From Isoetes taiwanensis (taxonomy: Eukaryota; Streptophyta; Lycopodiopsida; Isoetales; Isoetaceae): a stretch of 64,000 nucleotides of DNA. The position numbers and the translations under genes are program-made. The DNA lies in the NCBI GenBank assembly GCA_021234155.1, contig JAJEKV010000480.1:64001-128000 (forward strand), given 5' to 3'. Positions within the stretch are counted from its first letter, which is position 1. Each line of letters begins with the position of its first letter. Under the pieces are notes generated by a model. That model saw only the letters and a program-made list of their open reading frames with translations, was not told the origin of the DNA and did no database searches. Positions 23,701 through 35,505 of the stretch are shown here, piece by piece.

Positions 23701-24900
23701 GCGAGCACAATCAAAGGTGCCGGAGGGTACCTCAAGACAAAGAAGGCGGCATAGCGTGTGGGGCGTGACAGCGTCAAGCCATGTGATCGAGGGGATCAAA
23801 GCGAAGAAGTTTGGAGGCTTCGATGGAGAACAAACTAGGTGAGGCGAGCCAATGACTTACCTGCGGCCTTGCATGCAACAGTGAAACAAGGATGAGCGAT
23901 TCAAAGAACAAGCTGGGGAGAAGAGAACAACTCCGGAGGAGTATAGCCAAAGGAATCGCGCCACGACCTCAAGAGGCGCTTCAAAATAGCTTCAAGTATC
24001 ATGAAGGGGAACACTTATTGCCCGAAACGGGATCAAAAGCGGTGAAATGTCGAAGCATCAGCGACAAGCACACCTTAGTTAGAATGTGATGCAAAGCGGT
24101 TGTGCCATAGCCGACAAACATCGGGAGGGCCCAAGTATATCAACAAGTTACCGGTCTGATGGCGTACAAATAGGAGGATATAGATCGTCAACACCATTGC
24201 CGGGAGGAAGTGCCGGCGACATTGCCAAGGGTAGGTGTCCAACTCGAAGGGAGGCACAAGGGAGACCTAATAGCTCTAGTAGTAATTGTAACTATGTAAG
24301 CTATATGTTTTGCATGTATAGTTCCCTTGTTATTCCTTCCCTCCATAGCGTAACAGATCAAAGGAAGAGATGTCATGCAAGTTGCGGGGGTGAAGCAATC
24401 AACATCGTCAACACTCTTCGGGCAACACGATAACGACAAAGAGGACTTCGACATATGAGACATCGATGGGTCGAAGACATCGACAGTCGTCTTTTAGGCT
24501 GCCAAGACAAAAAGTTCAAGATGAAGATCTTTTTCAGCGGCGCCACCTTCCGGGCTTTGAAAGCGGCATGGAAGATTTCAAGTGATCAACTACACCATCA
24601 AGCAATGCGAGGCTTCTAGCGAACAAAGTCAACCTCTACATCAAAAGGAGCCACCGTCAAGGAGACTGAAGTGTCGGCGACTTCGGAAGAACGTTACCTT
24701 GCTACTTCAAGCGGGGCAGCAGTGGATGAGCTTCTAGCAAGCTCAAGCATCTAAGGCCATGGGGCCCTAGTAGGTTAATGTATGGGCGGTAACATCCATA
24801 TTGGGATTAGAAGGCATTTCGGATATTACGGCTAAAAGGATTGCCCCAATATTGAGCTAAAGCGTCAAGGATTGGGGGAAAGGAAATGCATAGGGTAACT
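20800..24900. other. G/C-rich interior of the LTR element
   Basis: Frames of 60-155 codons occur on both strands (the longest is 21898-22365, plus), rich in Arg, Ser and Gly as expected from CGG-rich DNA. None contains a retroelement motif. If a Gag or Pol once lay here it is beyond recognition by eye. Confidence 0.4.
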
Positions 24901-26749
24901 ATAATTATACGATTGTTAACAGGACATCCAGCGTATTGAAACCACTTGGTGAGATTGATCTCCTCGCTAAGAAGGAATCATTACTAGGATAATTGTTAAC
25001 CATGTATAAATCTAGTACCTCCAAAGAATAATCCAAAAGAAAAGAAAAGTAATCTAACAAGTCCGGCCAACTTGTTACGATGACATCAATTCGATTGGTA
25101 GGAATATTCCAAGAGCTAAATAACTAAGAAAGGGGGAATCTCTAGAATATAAAAGAATAATACATGTAAGGTACATCTAAAATAAGAATTATAGTAATCA
25201 AATAGTCTTTTGAGACAAAAGGAATTGTCATGATGACAAAACCTTGTGGTTTAGAATCGTTCTAACTAAGTAGGTAACCCATAGCTATATTGAAATAAAT
25301 GATAACATAATATGTGTATCCATCTTAGATGGTTATATATGTTAGCTAAGGCTAGTAAATTAATGTGCTAAGTAAGAAGCATATAACCTCTTAAGGGGAG
25401 AGAATAGATATGATGTTGTGTACAACGTCATTGAAGGGGTGCATCGAAGTGATTGACCCATAGAATAGAGTTCACTCCGGCAATGGCCGAAGCGAATAGA
25501 GCGCAAGATAGATAGATAGATAGCTCAGGAGGTCTTCAACGTGCGAGACTGACGCAGTAGCTATCTACACCAATGAAGTGGAGCAAAAACTATGGGAGCA
25601 ATGCAACGACCAAGTCATCTCCAAATTACTCGACGCCGGCTCAATGAGTGGATGCGTTTTAGCCTTAGGTAAGGTATGCGCATGTATTATAAGCTTTAAT
25701 GTGTCTTATAGATAAGTTAAATATAGATCCTAATAATTGCATGGAATTACTGTACGTATATGTATCATGCGGAAATAAGTTAAGTAACAACGATAATGTG
25801 AGGTAGCATGTTAATTAATCCTCCCCAAGGATGCAATTCCTTCCAAGGATAGCTATAGGTCCTTATAAATATAAATAGAAAATAGAATTCGGATATACTT
25901 AAGTGCATCTTAGGGATATACTTCCAAGGGTAATGTAGGACCCAAGGAAGAGAATAAGAAGCACATCTAATTCTTGTGTATGATAATTAAAACCTTGTCT
26001 ATGTAACAATAGGTCTAAATCAGGGTTATTGTTCAAATAATCGCGATCTAAAAGTCGTTAAATATTGCAAAGCTTAGAGTAAATATAATTGTACTATCGG
26101 AAGTAATGTATCCGATACTATGATAATGTTAATTCATAAATATTACCTTAGGGTAATTATGTTAATCACATGCATTAAAGGACGACAAAAATAAAACAGG
26201 GCATGTCGTTTTTGTGTGTAGATTAAATGCTTGTATAGTTAAGATTAATCTCGCGTACAACCTATGCTAGGTAGGGGTTGCATGCGTTATTTGGAAATGA
26301 TGAGACCACTACGGTGATCTCTAGAGTGGTGTAATGTCAATGTAGGCATGACGGCGTTTCCGCTTGGGCAGTGGAAGGTAGATTAGAAAGTCTACTTACG
26401 TCCCGCGGAGTAGGCGACCTCGAAAGGAGGTCATTCGGGAATGCATTGATAGGAAAGGCACCTTTAGCCCCATATATGCTTTGATGGGAGGAAGCTATCC
26501 TTCCATGCAGCGGGGAAGGATATTCTCTGTTGGGCAACTAGAGGTGTAGGCATGGCGGCATATAGGCATATAAGGCTGTCTCCTCCGACCATAATGGAAG
26601 ATTCACCCTCTTCCCTACGCGGGGAGATTAGCCATGCATCCATGTAGATAGGTGGGGTGGTCACCATATAACCAAAATTTTATTAATAATTAAAATAGTA
26701 ATAGCGTGGAAATCGACCTGCTTGAGGGCCAATAGAAGCTCGGGAGGGC

Positions 26750-27310
26750 AAGGAGGTCGAGCTTCAAAACTTTCAACACAAATTTAGTCATAATGTGTTG
26801 CAAGGGATGAAAAATACCTTAGAAGTGTAAATTTTGTATGAAATTGATAAACTTTGATAAACTTAAATGTTGTGTTAAGTAAGGTTAATAATTACCTTGC
26901 GTAGATTAAGTTATGAAGTGATAAGTTAATTGGGTAATGAAATAGTACGGTAATGTCTTAAACATTACCTTAGAGTAATTATAATAATTAAGATAGTAAG
27001 TATGTAATTATAGATATTGTAAAATTAATACGCGAGGATTTTAAAAGGTGCGAGGACTTGCAACACAAATTTTGTTGGAATGTGTTGCAAGGAATGAAAA
27101 GTACCTTAAATAATAATTGTATATGAAAGTGTTAAATTGTGATAAACTAAATGTTATAACTTGAGGACTAATAAGTACCCTGTTTAATAGAAGTTCTGAA
27201 TTGACAAGTTATTTGATAATGTAATGGCGTAATAATAATTTAAAATATTACCTTAAAGGTAATCTTAATAAATGTGTAAGTATAATAGTAGTATATCGTA
27301 TGCATCGGGT
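26750..27310. repeat. A/T-rich tandem duplication of about 290 bp before the polypurine tract
   Basis: The passage with CAACACAAATTT, ATGTGTTGCAAGG, ATGAAAA and ACCTTA (from 26776) is repeated from about 27060 with indels, including the downstream TTGATAAACT and ATTACCTTA words. An extra copy of the tract ATTCAAGGTGGGGAGA lies at 27329-27344, 42 bp before the functional one. Confidence 0.6.
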
Positions 27311-27386
27311 TGATTGCGGGTTAGGAAGATTCAAGGTGGGGAGACCCACGATCTTTATGGGCGACATCATTTCAAGGTGGGGAGAA

Positions 27387-28988
27387 TGTGGCGTTCCGGC
27401 CACGATTATCGGTCCCGGGGCATTATCTTGTCTTGTCTAAATCCAATTACCGCCCTCCCAAGCTGGCGATGTGCTGTAGGCGTGTAGCCGGGTGAGTAGC
27501 CCTAGGGGGCAACTTGCTAGGTATGTGCATTTCTTATTAATGTGCACATGCACATTTATTAAAGGCACACATTTCCATAATGGGCACATTTAGGTGCACC
27601 ACATTTCCATGTAGGCACATTTGGCCACCTAGCCATTAAAGGCAAGTGGGCCCATTTCCATTATCCCACATGCCTAAAGGGATAATTGGAAACCCTAACC
27701 CCAACCCTTGCCTATTTAAGTAGGAGAACCCTAACTTGCCCATTTTTCGTTCCTAGGGTTTTAGAGCTCTGTTTTGGCTGCTCTAGGAGTCAAAACCGCC
27801 TCCCGGACTTCGGAGAGAATGGCACCATTAGTTTCCCTTGATTCGGCGGTTCGGTGGGATGGTCGAACTTCGGGCCGGGGAGGAGCAACTCATGGATCGG
27901 GTATGTAGTCGATTTAATGGTCTAAACCGTTTTCCGGTCATTGTATCGATGGGTTTAGCCTATTAAATCGCCTTTAGCAACTATCTAGATCTCTAGATGA
28001 GTAGATACCGGACTCTAACTAAAGAACCTAACTCTATGATATAGATTAGATCTATGTTCTTTAGTTCTTACGTGATGTATATGGATGATGTATCTCTGTG
28101 AACTCCTTGTATTGGGAAGGGGTAGAGACTTCAAGCTTGGTAGTAGATGCTCTAGATTAGCCTCTCTAGCACACCATAGATTCGGCTTTGTGCAAGAGCC
28201 ACACACAGTTTGTGGGTGAAAGGGCGGGCGGCTAAGAAAGGAGGTTAGTGTTCGACTCTTGAGCGATCCCTCACGGTGTGTAAGGCCTACCCAGGGATCA
28301 TTGTGACTAGGTCTAATGGCTTACCGAGTGTGGGTAAGGCATGGGCTGACACCGTGAAGTGGTGTTCATGACTTTCCGGTGGGTTCGGTCGAATGCACGG
28401 GCGTGGCCCTCTAGTCACCTTGAGTCGACATGTAGATCTCTGGGAGGGTGATCCCTACGCCCCATCGGGGGCGGGATGATGACCCCGGAGTAGCCCTTTT
28501 TGGCTATGCATCCGTGAACTCTGAGTCGGTCCGACACTTTTCAACCTACTGCGCAAAGTGTGCACGCGGGGAGGCGGATGGAGTGGACAACCCTATGCCA
28601 TGTTCTTATGCCGACCAAATCCATTGCCATGAATTGCATGCGCAATGAACTCACGGAGACCCAAGCCGTCGATCATCCCTTTGAGTCGAGCCTTGGGTAG
28701 GATTCCCTATGTGATGTCTTGATCTTTGTCTATGCAGATATGTGGAGGACCATCCTTCGTGATGGTCATATGATGTTGATGTATGTACTACTGACATGTA
28801 TGTTTACGCTTCCGCAGCTAGGTAGGCCCTGAGGGAGACAGGGTAAAGGACCCCTTCATTCTTCCCACTGGAACTCTTCAAGGTTGCAGTGATACGTGGA
28901 GGGCCCTATATTAGCATGGAGCTGGTATGGGGGATGAACTCCTGTTTGTATACGGTGAGTGCACCGTATATGAGTAGGGGACGTCACA
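27387..28988 (+). repeat. Right LTR (3' LTR)
   Basis: Same TGTGGCG start and CGTCACA end as the left copy, immediately preceded by the polypurine tract. It is 13 bp shorter than the left LTR because of many small indels. The TATA-like CTATTTAAGTAGG is conserved. It is followed by TATGT, the target duplication. Confidence 0.78.
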
Positions 28989-29176
28989 TATGTCCTTTAA
29001 GTTAAGTTAATTTTGACCTTTAAGTTAAAGTATTAAAGTGGTCTTAACTATTACCGTATTTTTGGCTTTGAACAAATATCTTTTCCATTAATAATTTACT
29101 TTTCCATTAATACTTTTCATTAAAACCCATTTATTTGTTGGAATAAGCCTCACATGGGAAGAGAAAATTATATTAA

Positions 29177-29791
29177 TCACTTTTTGCAAGCATTTAATAG
29201 TAGCTTAGCCATCTCAAGTGGATCCCCACACTTCATATGTCGTCTTTCTCTCACAACTATATCAAAAGAAAGGTCCGTTGTTTTAAAGACATCGATGACG
29301 CTAACAATAGATGACCGATTCATGTGCACTAGTTCTCTATCCACCATCATTTGGACCTTCACATATTGGATGATGTTCAATGTGCTAGAGTATCGGTCAG
29401 TTGGGTTTATCTCAACACACAACCCCATAAGCCACATTGTCTGGACAAAATCAAGGAACATCTTGTAATGTAGCCTAGGGAGTATATGTCAGATATCTCA
29501 TGCCCTTATGATACTTGGTCATCCGATGATGTTGTAAAAGCTCTCTTCTCCCATCAAGGATATCGCAACGTTCTGTCTTGTAGTGTATAACAGCTCTTCA
29601 ACTTGGACATTCGTTCCTTGCAAAAAACAATGGAGGGCCATGTCCCAATCACCAATTGCCACCCACACATTTGCAAGGGAGTCATCAAAACGGAGTTTGG
29701 CCCTTTTGCAATTGAGCTTTGTGTGTATCCAACCTGGAGCGTGACAAACTCGGCTGGCGTAACAAATTCGGCACAGGCACGGGCAGTCCAC
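29177..29791 (-). pseudogene. Coding-like fragment, possibly helical-repeat protein
   Basis: Two minus-strand frames (29791-29519 and 29461-29177) read in sequence: RFDDSLANVWVAIGDWDMALHCFL, then MFLDFVQTMWLMGLCVEINP, then DPLEMAKLLLNACKK. A single stop-rich gap separates them. The regular helix-like pattern suits a TPR or HEAT-like protein, but no family was recognised. No start or splice borders are clear, so it is probably a gene fragment. Confidence 0.35.
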
Positions 29792-31162
29792 GTCGCTTGC
29801 GACGTGTACGCGACGTATGTGACCTGGTCATGTCAAATGTGAGGTCACGTGACCCAGACGTCGCAACCCCGCGTCACTAAATGATCATTCTCTTATTGTG
29901 AAAAGCATCCAGTTCCTAAATTGGAGCACAATAGAAGTTGTTCAAAATAAATTACTAGTTGTGGGCAGTATCTTGCACGAACAAAGCACCAGGAGCCATC
30001 TTGCATGCCCCTGCTCATGAGGCAAGCCTAGAAATATTAGGTTGCTTGAAAAGCATTTCTTTCGGCTTGAGAAGCATTTCTTCCAATTCTTTCGGAAAAG
30101 AAATTTGAATGCAAATAATAAGCCGATCTAAGAATTGAAAAAGTCGATTTAAATAATAAAAGCGGCGGAGACCACCCAATGAAATGGAAATAATATCCTC
30201 ACCATCACGGCTGCACGGCCAATGGCGCCAAAATATTAGAAGATGAACACCCATTTTTTCAACATGCTTTGTAGACAGCAATACCATTTTCCAACATGCT
30301 TTATAAACAAAAATCTAGCTCTAATCCAAAAGTGAAGCTAAAACACAGCTAGTTGTGCAAAAGCACGAATCTAGACTTCTTTTTTGTATTTGTGAGAAAA
30401 TGGAGCTATGAAAATTAGAATGTGGTTTGCAAATGCATTTTACACGAAGCTCCAAATCTTTTGGCCCGAAATCCTAAGCTAAAGTGCTTGAATCGATTCA
30501 AGCACTTTGCAAAACTGGAGTTATTTGCATAGAGAAAGAAAAACGTTCTACAACCTAAAGAGTCTATCGATTGTCCCTGCATGACATACAAAAGAAGCAT
30601 GGAAAATAGAACATGGTTTAAGTAGGGTTCTACCTGCTCAACCGATTCCTCTGGATGAATCCGGCAAATGATCAACGCTTTTTGAAGACTCTCTCTCCTG
30701 CGATTTTAGCTAAAAATAAATGATGGGAGGGGAAGGAAGAATCTTTAGCCATAACTTCTTGGCCCATTAGCCATAATGGCCCCTCAAAAATGCCTCCCTG
30801 CCGAAAAACCTGAAACTCTGTATACTCAAAAGTGAAAAAAAAAGGCGCCTCGGAACCCAAAACTCGACGTTAGTGCTGCCAAAAAAAGCATTAACGCCGG
30901 CATAAAGACAAACTCCCAAAAAATTTTAAATAAGTAGATCAAAATGTCACTTCATATATGTAACCACTGGAAATTGATTGCCCAAGCAAAACATGATTTT
31001 AAAGATCCATGTAGTGCATTGGCCTTCCAATAAATGAACCTTGCCAATTCCCCTAAAGTGAGGGTGCCATAGATTTAGCCCGCGCATCCAATGGCGCCAT
31101 GCCATGTGGCAGCCTTTCTTTTTCTGAATGTTGCCCTAAATTCTGGACGACATTTCGCATAA

Positions 31163-31285
31163 CATTCTGAACTTTCACCTGCTATTCTTCACTGCAGCCA
31201 TTGGATGCCCGCCACATGGCACTTTCTGAACTTTCACCTGCTATTCTTCACTGCAGCCATTGGATGCCCACCACATGGCACTGAA
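31163..31285. repeat. Tandem duplication of about 60 bp
   Basis: Two consecutive copies of a unit starting TTCTGAACTTTCACCTGC and ending CCACATGGCAC differ at one position by eye. The near identity indicates a recent local duplication. Confidence 0.85.
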
Positions 31286-32539
31286 TTTACGACACCCGTG
31301 ATATAGTGGGTTAATTTCGTTTTGGGTTGGGGGAGGGTTTTCAGGCAGTGGTTATTAGGACTATGATTTTCGTATGGTATTGTATAAAAAATGGTATAAT
31401 TTGCCATGTGGGAGGAGCTTGAGTGTTTTTTGCTATTTTGGGTGCTTTGCAACTCCCTTTTTCCATGGATGTTTTTGCAAAGGCTCAGTTGCAGATTATA
31501 AGGAGCGCGTTTTTTTAGGGCGTGGATAAGAAGGGATGCTCCTTTCTTTTTTTGGCAAGGGCAGCGGAGCAGAGGCAAGGGCATTTAGGCGGAGAGGGCG
31601 GCTTCATACGACAAATGGGCTTACGGCACAAATGGGCGCTTTGATCTGCCAGAGGTAGATATGCGGCTTGAGATGGCGGATGAGATGGCTTGAGATGGCG
31701 GCTTAATGATGCGGCCTTGCTTTGCTGCTGCTTGCCTGTAGCTTTGCTTGCTTGCTGCGTTGGTTGCTTGTAAGATGGCATTAGAAGGGTTCTGGTGAGG
31801 CCGACATGGCCCGGAGGTTCGAATCCTCGACCATGTCACGTGCATTTCTCTGGTGCATCCATTTGCTATGATCGTTTCCCACCACAGAGCTCTCTTTTGC
31901 AGATTTCGCCCCTCTGCGTGAAGAACTTGGAGGCTTAGGCGACCTTTCGATTTACGTAACGGGGTAACCAAGCGGTCCGATCTTCCTAGGGTAGATCTCG
32001 GTGAAATCTTGTTTCCGTAACCTGGCATCCTAAGAATCGACCCAAATAAGTTGCCTACCGCTAGAATTGACACGAATCAGTAGTTTGTTGTCTTTTATTG
32101 CAAAAGTCATGACAATAGGCCCAAGAATTTGTTGTGCAGCAGCGTTTTTGTTTGAAAGATAAGTGAGGGCTACCGGAATCAAACTCTAACCGAAAAAAGG
32201 GGAGGCGAATATGCAAATGCGGGAAGGGCCATTCTGCACAAAATATTCTCGGTTTCTTTAGGGTTGTGTCGTGGATGAATCTGCGGGGATTCGGACGGTT
32301 GTGAAGAAGAAGGCGAAGGCTCTACCCGTTTATTTCCCACAAGAAAGTCATGGTCATCACTGGTTTTTTTTATTTTACTTCTTTATTTTTGCTTGAACCA
32401 TAGGTTCGTTTTGCACCATTGACACTGGCTTGTATTTTTTCTCTCAAAAATATAGTGGCCGTTGATCTGGCACAATTCCAGGAATATCCGGCAGATCAAT
32501 GGTTCTAAAAGAATCCAACAATAAAACCCATAAAGATGA

Positions 32540-32735
32540 CAAAAACGAATGACAAATGCCCATCGCCTTCAATCCAGTGAGCACAAATGCCCCTCTGCCC
32601 ATCTACCTTCAATCCCAACGAGCACAAATGCCCCTCTGCCTTCAATTCCGGTGAGCCAGCTGCCGTGCATCGGCCAGCCTTCTCCTCGTCGGAATTCAAG
32701 GCAGAGGGGCATTTCTGTACACAAAACTGTCATTC
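32540..32735. repeat. GAGCACAAATGCCCCTCTGCC tandem units with inverted end
   Basis: Three units of about 45 bp carry CTTCAATCC and GCACAAATGCCCCTCTGCC. A reversed copy, GGCAGAGGGGCATTT, closes the block, and GAATGACAAATGCCC against its reversed partner near 32730 suggests a fold-back structure. Confidence 0.6.
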
Positions 32736-33519
32736 TTTGTTGGAAAGACCTATTAGGGTTAATTCGCACCCTCACCAGATTAAGTTAGGTTAAGTTAAAA
32801 AAATTAACTACGTAATTAAACTTAACTATAACAACTACATTCACACTAAAAATAGTTAACTTTCGGTTAAAAACTTAACCTAACCGAGACAAGTCAAATA
32901 TCTTCACGCCAAACATAGTTAAGTTAGAAATTTTTATACTCCTTGTTCAGACATGGTCTTGTTAAGTTAGTAGTTAACCAAATTCCTTCAGACATGCTTT
33001 AGTTAAGTTATAATTTTAACTTAACCAAATAGGGTTCACACCAAGTTAAGTTAAAGTACAATTTACTTCACCAAAACACATTCATACCAATCTAGTTAAG
33101 TTTAATGTTGTTAATGACAGACATTTACAAACATTTCCAAACATTTCTTATTTACAGTTGTATATGCCCTTGGGACATATAAAAGATCAGTGCCCATTAA
33201 TGATTCACCCTTTTGCTTTTGACAAGTGATGGAGTCTCTAAACTGAACTGACAGTAGTGCTAGTACGTAACATAATTTCTTTCCCATCTTGTTGAAAGCC
33301 AACATATAGCAAGGCTTCAAGGTACAAATGTAATTTTGCTACCTTTGTGGGGAATAACAATCAAATGCACTCAAATTTTACAGAAAATTGAGCATACAGA
33401 GCTTAACAATGTTGACTGCAAGCTACTTTTTGAAGTAATACACTTTCAGATTTTTGTCTGGCAATACAAGCAGTCAAGGGTTTGAGTTCCCCAGTTCTTC
33501 CAACCCACATAACTGTTTG

Positions 33520-33718
33520 CAGATCAAAAGTCCGGCACCAAATGGAATCTTGAAATCTTGATGTTCTTTGAAATCTTGATTGGGACAAGCTGATTTGTTT
33601 TTTGATCCAATGCTTTGATAACCTTGCCGTAAGCTCCATGTCCTATTTCAACAAGTAGAGCAAAACGACTTCCTCCTGCATTTTGTGATCGTGTAGATCT
33701 ACTTACAGCCATTATCAA
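33520..33718 (-). pseudogene. Protein kinase N-lobe fragment
   Basis: The minus-strand frame begins MIMAVSRSTRSQ and contains FALLVEIGHGAYGKVIKALD. The G-x-G-x-Y-G-x-V core is the ATP-binding glycine-rich loop of Ser/Thr kinases, and IKISKN follows at the place of the VAIK lysine strand with V-P in place of V-A. The frame then ends; no catalytic loop or activation segment is found nearby. It may be a first exon whose partners are lost or a captured fragment. Confidence 0.45.
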
Positions 33719-34650
33719 CGAAAATGGACCTTCTTTATTTTCAACTTGTATCTATTTGCCTTTTGCCTTTTTGCCTTTATAATTTCTCCCATTCCGCATT
33801 GCCTTTTATCTTATTTCAGCATTGATTGCCCTTTTCCTTTGAGAGGCATGTCTGTTTCGGATCAGAAATTTTAGATTTTCTTCCTTTCAACTGGGGACTT
33901 TTTCTCATCCAGGTATGATTTTTGAGCTCGATTCTTGAGCTTTGATTCTGTATTTTCCCTTTTCCTACATTACAGACCTGAATCGTACCCTTGTCAATAA
34001 GTCTTGTGGGTTTCTGAGCCCAAAGCTTTGGATTCCTGAGTGTTTGTTGGTGGCAAGATCAGCATAAAGCTCTTGTTGGAAATGCGATGGGCATAGCTTG
34101 AACCTGTAATACTTTTCAGCAAAACTCAGTTGTTAGACTTTTGAAACTTCTAGGATTATGGACGATTATAAACCTGCCCAAAGTTTCCATGTTGAAGCTT
34201 CTCTTCCATAGAAGGGAGGCATATGTAGTGTTGAATATCTGCATATTTGACATAAAAGTTGTAAATATGCGTCATTAAATAGGGGATGTCTACGATGTTT
34301 AAGTTTTGTTTTAAAAGAAAAGAATGCTCGAAACTTACTTATGATCCTTTAGTAGTGTACAGATCATTTGCAGGAAGCAATCTAAAAATTGGCTGCAATT
34401 ATTGGAACAATCCTTTCCTTTGGCAGACTATTGAACTTGAACCACGCAGCATAAATTACATGTTATGCAAGCTCTTATGGATGAAGGACTTCGCTATTCT
34501 TCCCGATGGAAAATGTTTTGTTATGAAAAAAATCATAATCGTAATATTGAAAAATTCGATGAAACTCGTTCAAGTCCATGAATTGCAGCTGACATTCTCT
34601 CAGCAATCCAGCCTTTAGTATGGATCTATTGCCCTGGACTCACTGCCTGT

Positions 34651-34864
34651 CTTGGTTCGGGAAATACCGAGGTTTAAGCCCATGTGTCCGATTACTTTCT
34701 AAAATTAACATGTAGGCAAAATATTAGCAGGAAAATTTCACACTACAATTAAGAGTTTTTCTTGGTTTTTCCGGTAATTTTGAAGAATAGCTTTGTAGCT
34801 TGTCGGGCAGGTTCAAAAGTGCAGGAAACTTGATGCTTTAGGCCAAAAAGTTTCCCGAACCAAG
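34651..34864. mobile_element. MITE, 214 bp, with 8 bp target duplication
   Basis: The inverted ends CTTGGTTCGGGAAA and TTTCCCGAACCAAG are exact over 14 bases. CTGCCTGT stands directly on both sides (34643-34650 and 34865-34872). An 8 bp duplication fits hAT, although the end sequence is not the usual CAGGG. No coding capacity. Confidence 0.85.
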
Positions 34865-34922
34865 CTGCCTGTGAATATAAACCATCATGATATTCTTTAA
34901 AAAAAAAAAATAACTCCCCAAG

Positions 34923-35132
34923 TCACAGATCTCCAAGTCTCCATTTTGTGATAACATGCACACCAAACACTAATGACGAAACTCCAAAAGCCACAATTAA
35001 TGTAGGAAAAGCCCACCAATGGATTAGCAAAGCATTGGAAAAATAAGTAATCCAGATCCAGTGCCACAAAAATGCAGCAATGGATCCAATACCAGCTCCT
35101 ACACCAACCTGGGCCAGATTATTCTGAGCCAT
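34923..35132 (-). CDS. Small predicted membrane protein
   Basis: A 69-codon frame opens MAQNNLAQVGVGAGIGS and closes KWRLGDL. It has a Gly/Ala-rich start, a Trp/aromatic hydrophobic stretch (about residues 17-40) and a second hydrophobic stretch (about 43-63), so two membrane helices are likely. I do not recognise the family. The frame is short enough to be chance, but the hydrophobic pattern and polar ends are protein-like. It lies about 50 bp from the MITE. Confidence 0.35.
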   Translation of the reverse strand: MAQNNLAQVGVGAGIGSIAAFLWHWIWITYFSNALLIHWWAFPTLIVAFGVSSLVFGVHVITKWRLGDL

Positions 35133-35316
35133 CTCTTATTCTTAACCAAGCCATATAAACTGCAACACAACATACTGCTATGGCCAATATAAAACACCAA
35201 AATCCTAAGCTTTCCCAGGACAGAAACCCTAAAACTGCATATGTTCCCAAAAGCCCCAAAGACTGAGCATGCGAAGAAGGCATACCTGGATCAATCTTAA
35301 TCCCAGAAGCTGTAAG

Positions 35317-35505
35317 TGGCCGCTCCTGATTAATACATCGCTTAAGAAGCCTATAAGTGGAAAACCCAGCATGTGGCCGCTCCTGATTAATACATCGTTT
35401 AAGAAGCCTATAAGTGGAAAACCCGGCATTGGCTATGGCGCCCGTGATGGCCCAAAGACTGTAAGTGGAAAACCCGGCATGCTATGGCGTCCGTGATGGC
35501 CCAGA
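35317..35505. repeat. 57 bp tandem duplication and a second short duplication
   Basis: Units 35317-35373 and 35374-35430 start TGGCCGCTCCTGATTAATAC and differ at two positions by eye. AAGTGGAAAACCCGGCAT with the following CTATGGCG...CCGTGATGGCCCA recurs once more at about 35461-35503. Confidence 0.85.

Larger units (their letters stand above)
17862..28988 (+). mobile_element. LTR retrotransposon, about 11 kb, without recognisable polymerase
   Basis: Two related LTRs (17862-19476 and 27387-28988) lie in direct orientation. TATGT stands just outside both (17857-17861 and 28989-28993), a 5 bp target duplication. The polypurine tract AAGGTGGGGAGAA precedes the right LTR directly, as in Ty3/gypsy elements. 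The 7.9 kb interior gave no convincing protease, RT, RNase H or integrase motif on either strand. Its middle (20.8-24.8 kb) is G/C-rich with many short frames; its last 2.5 kb is A/T-rich. It may be a large non-autonomous derivative (LARD-like) or an autonomous element whose frames are destroyed by decay or sequence errors. The segment after the left LTR lacks an evident primer binding site. Confidence 0.7.
29800..33400. other. Intergenic DNA with small duplications
   Basis: No gene recognised. Contents: a 28 bp perfect palindrome at 30481-30508; a duplicated TTCCAACATGCTTT word at 30250-30310; a 60 bp tandem duplication at 31163-31285; CTCTGCC repeats at 32550-32730; and TTAAGTTA-rich sequence at 32780-33090. 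A B-box-like GGAGGTTCGAATCCTC at about 31815 has no matching tRNA context. Confidence 0.45.

Noticed and set aside
31790-31850. tRNA gene or tRNA-derived SINE head (GGAGGTTCGAATCCTC)
   Set aside because: A B-box-like word is present, but there is no A box at proper distance and no foldable acceptor, D or anticodon arms.
34286-34618. 110-codon plus-strand frame as a gene
   Set aside because: No domain or splice support and a low-complexity C-terminus; it was treated as chance.
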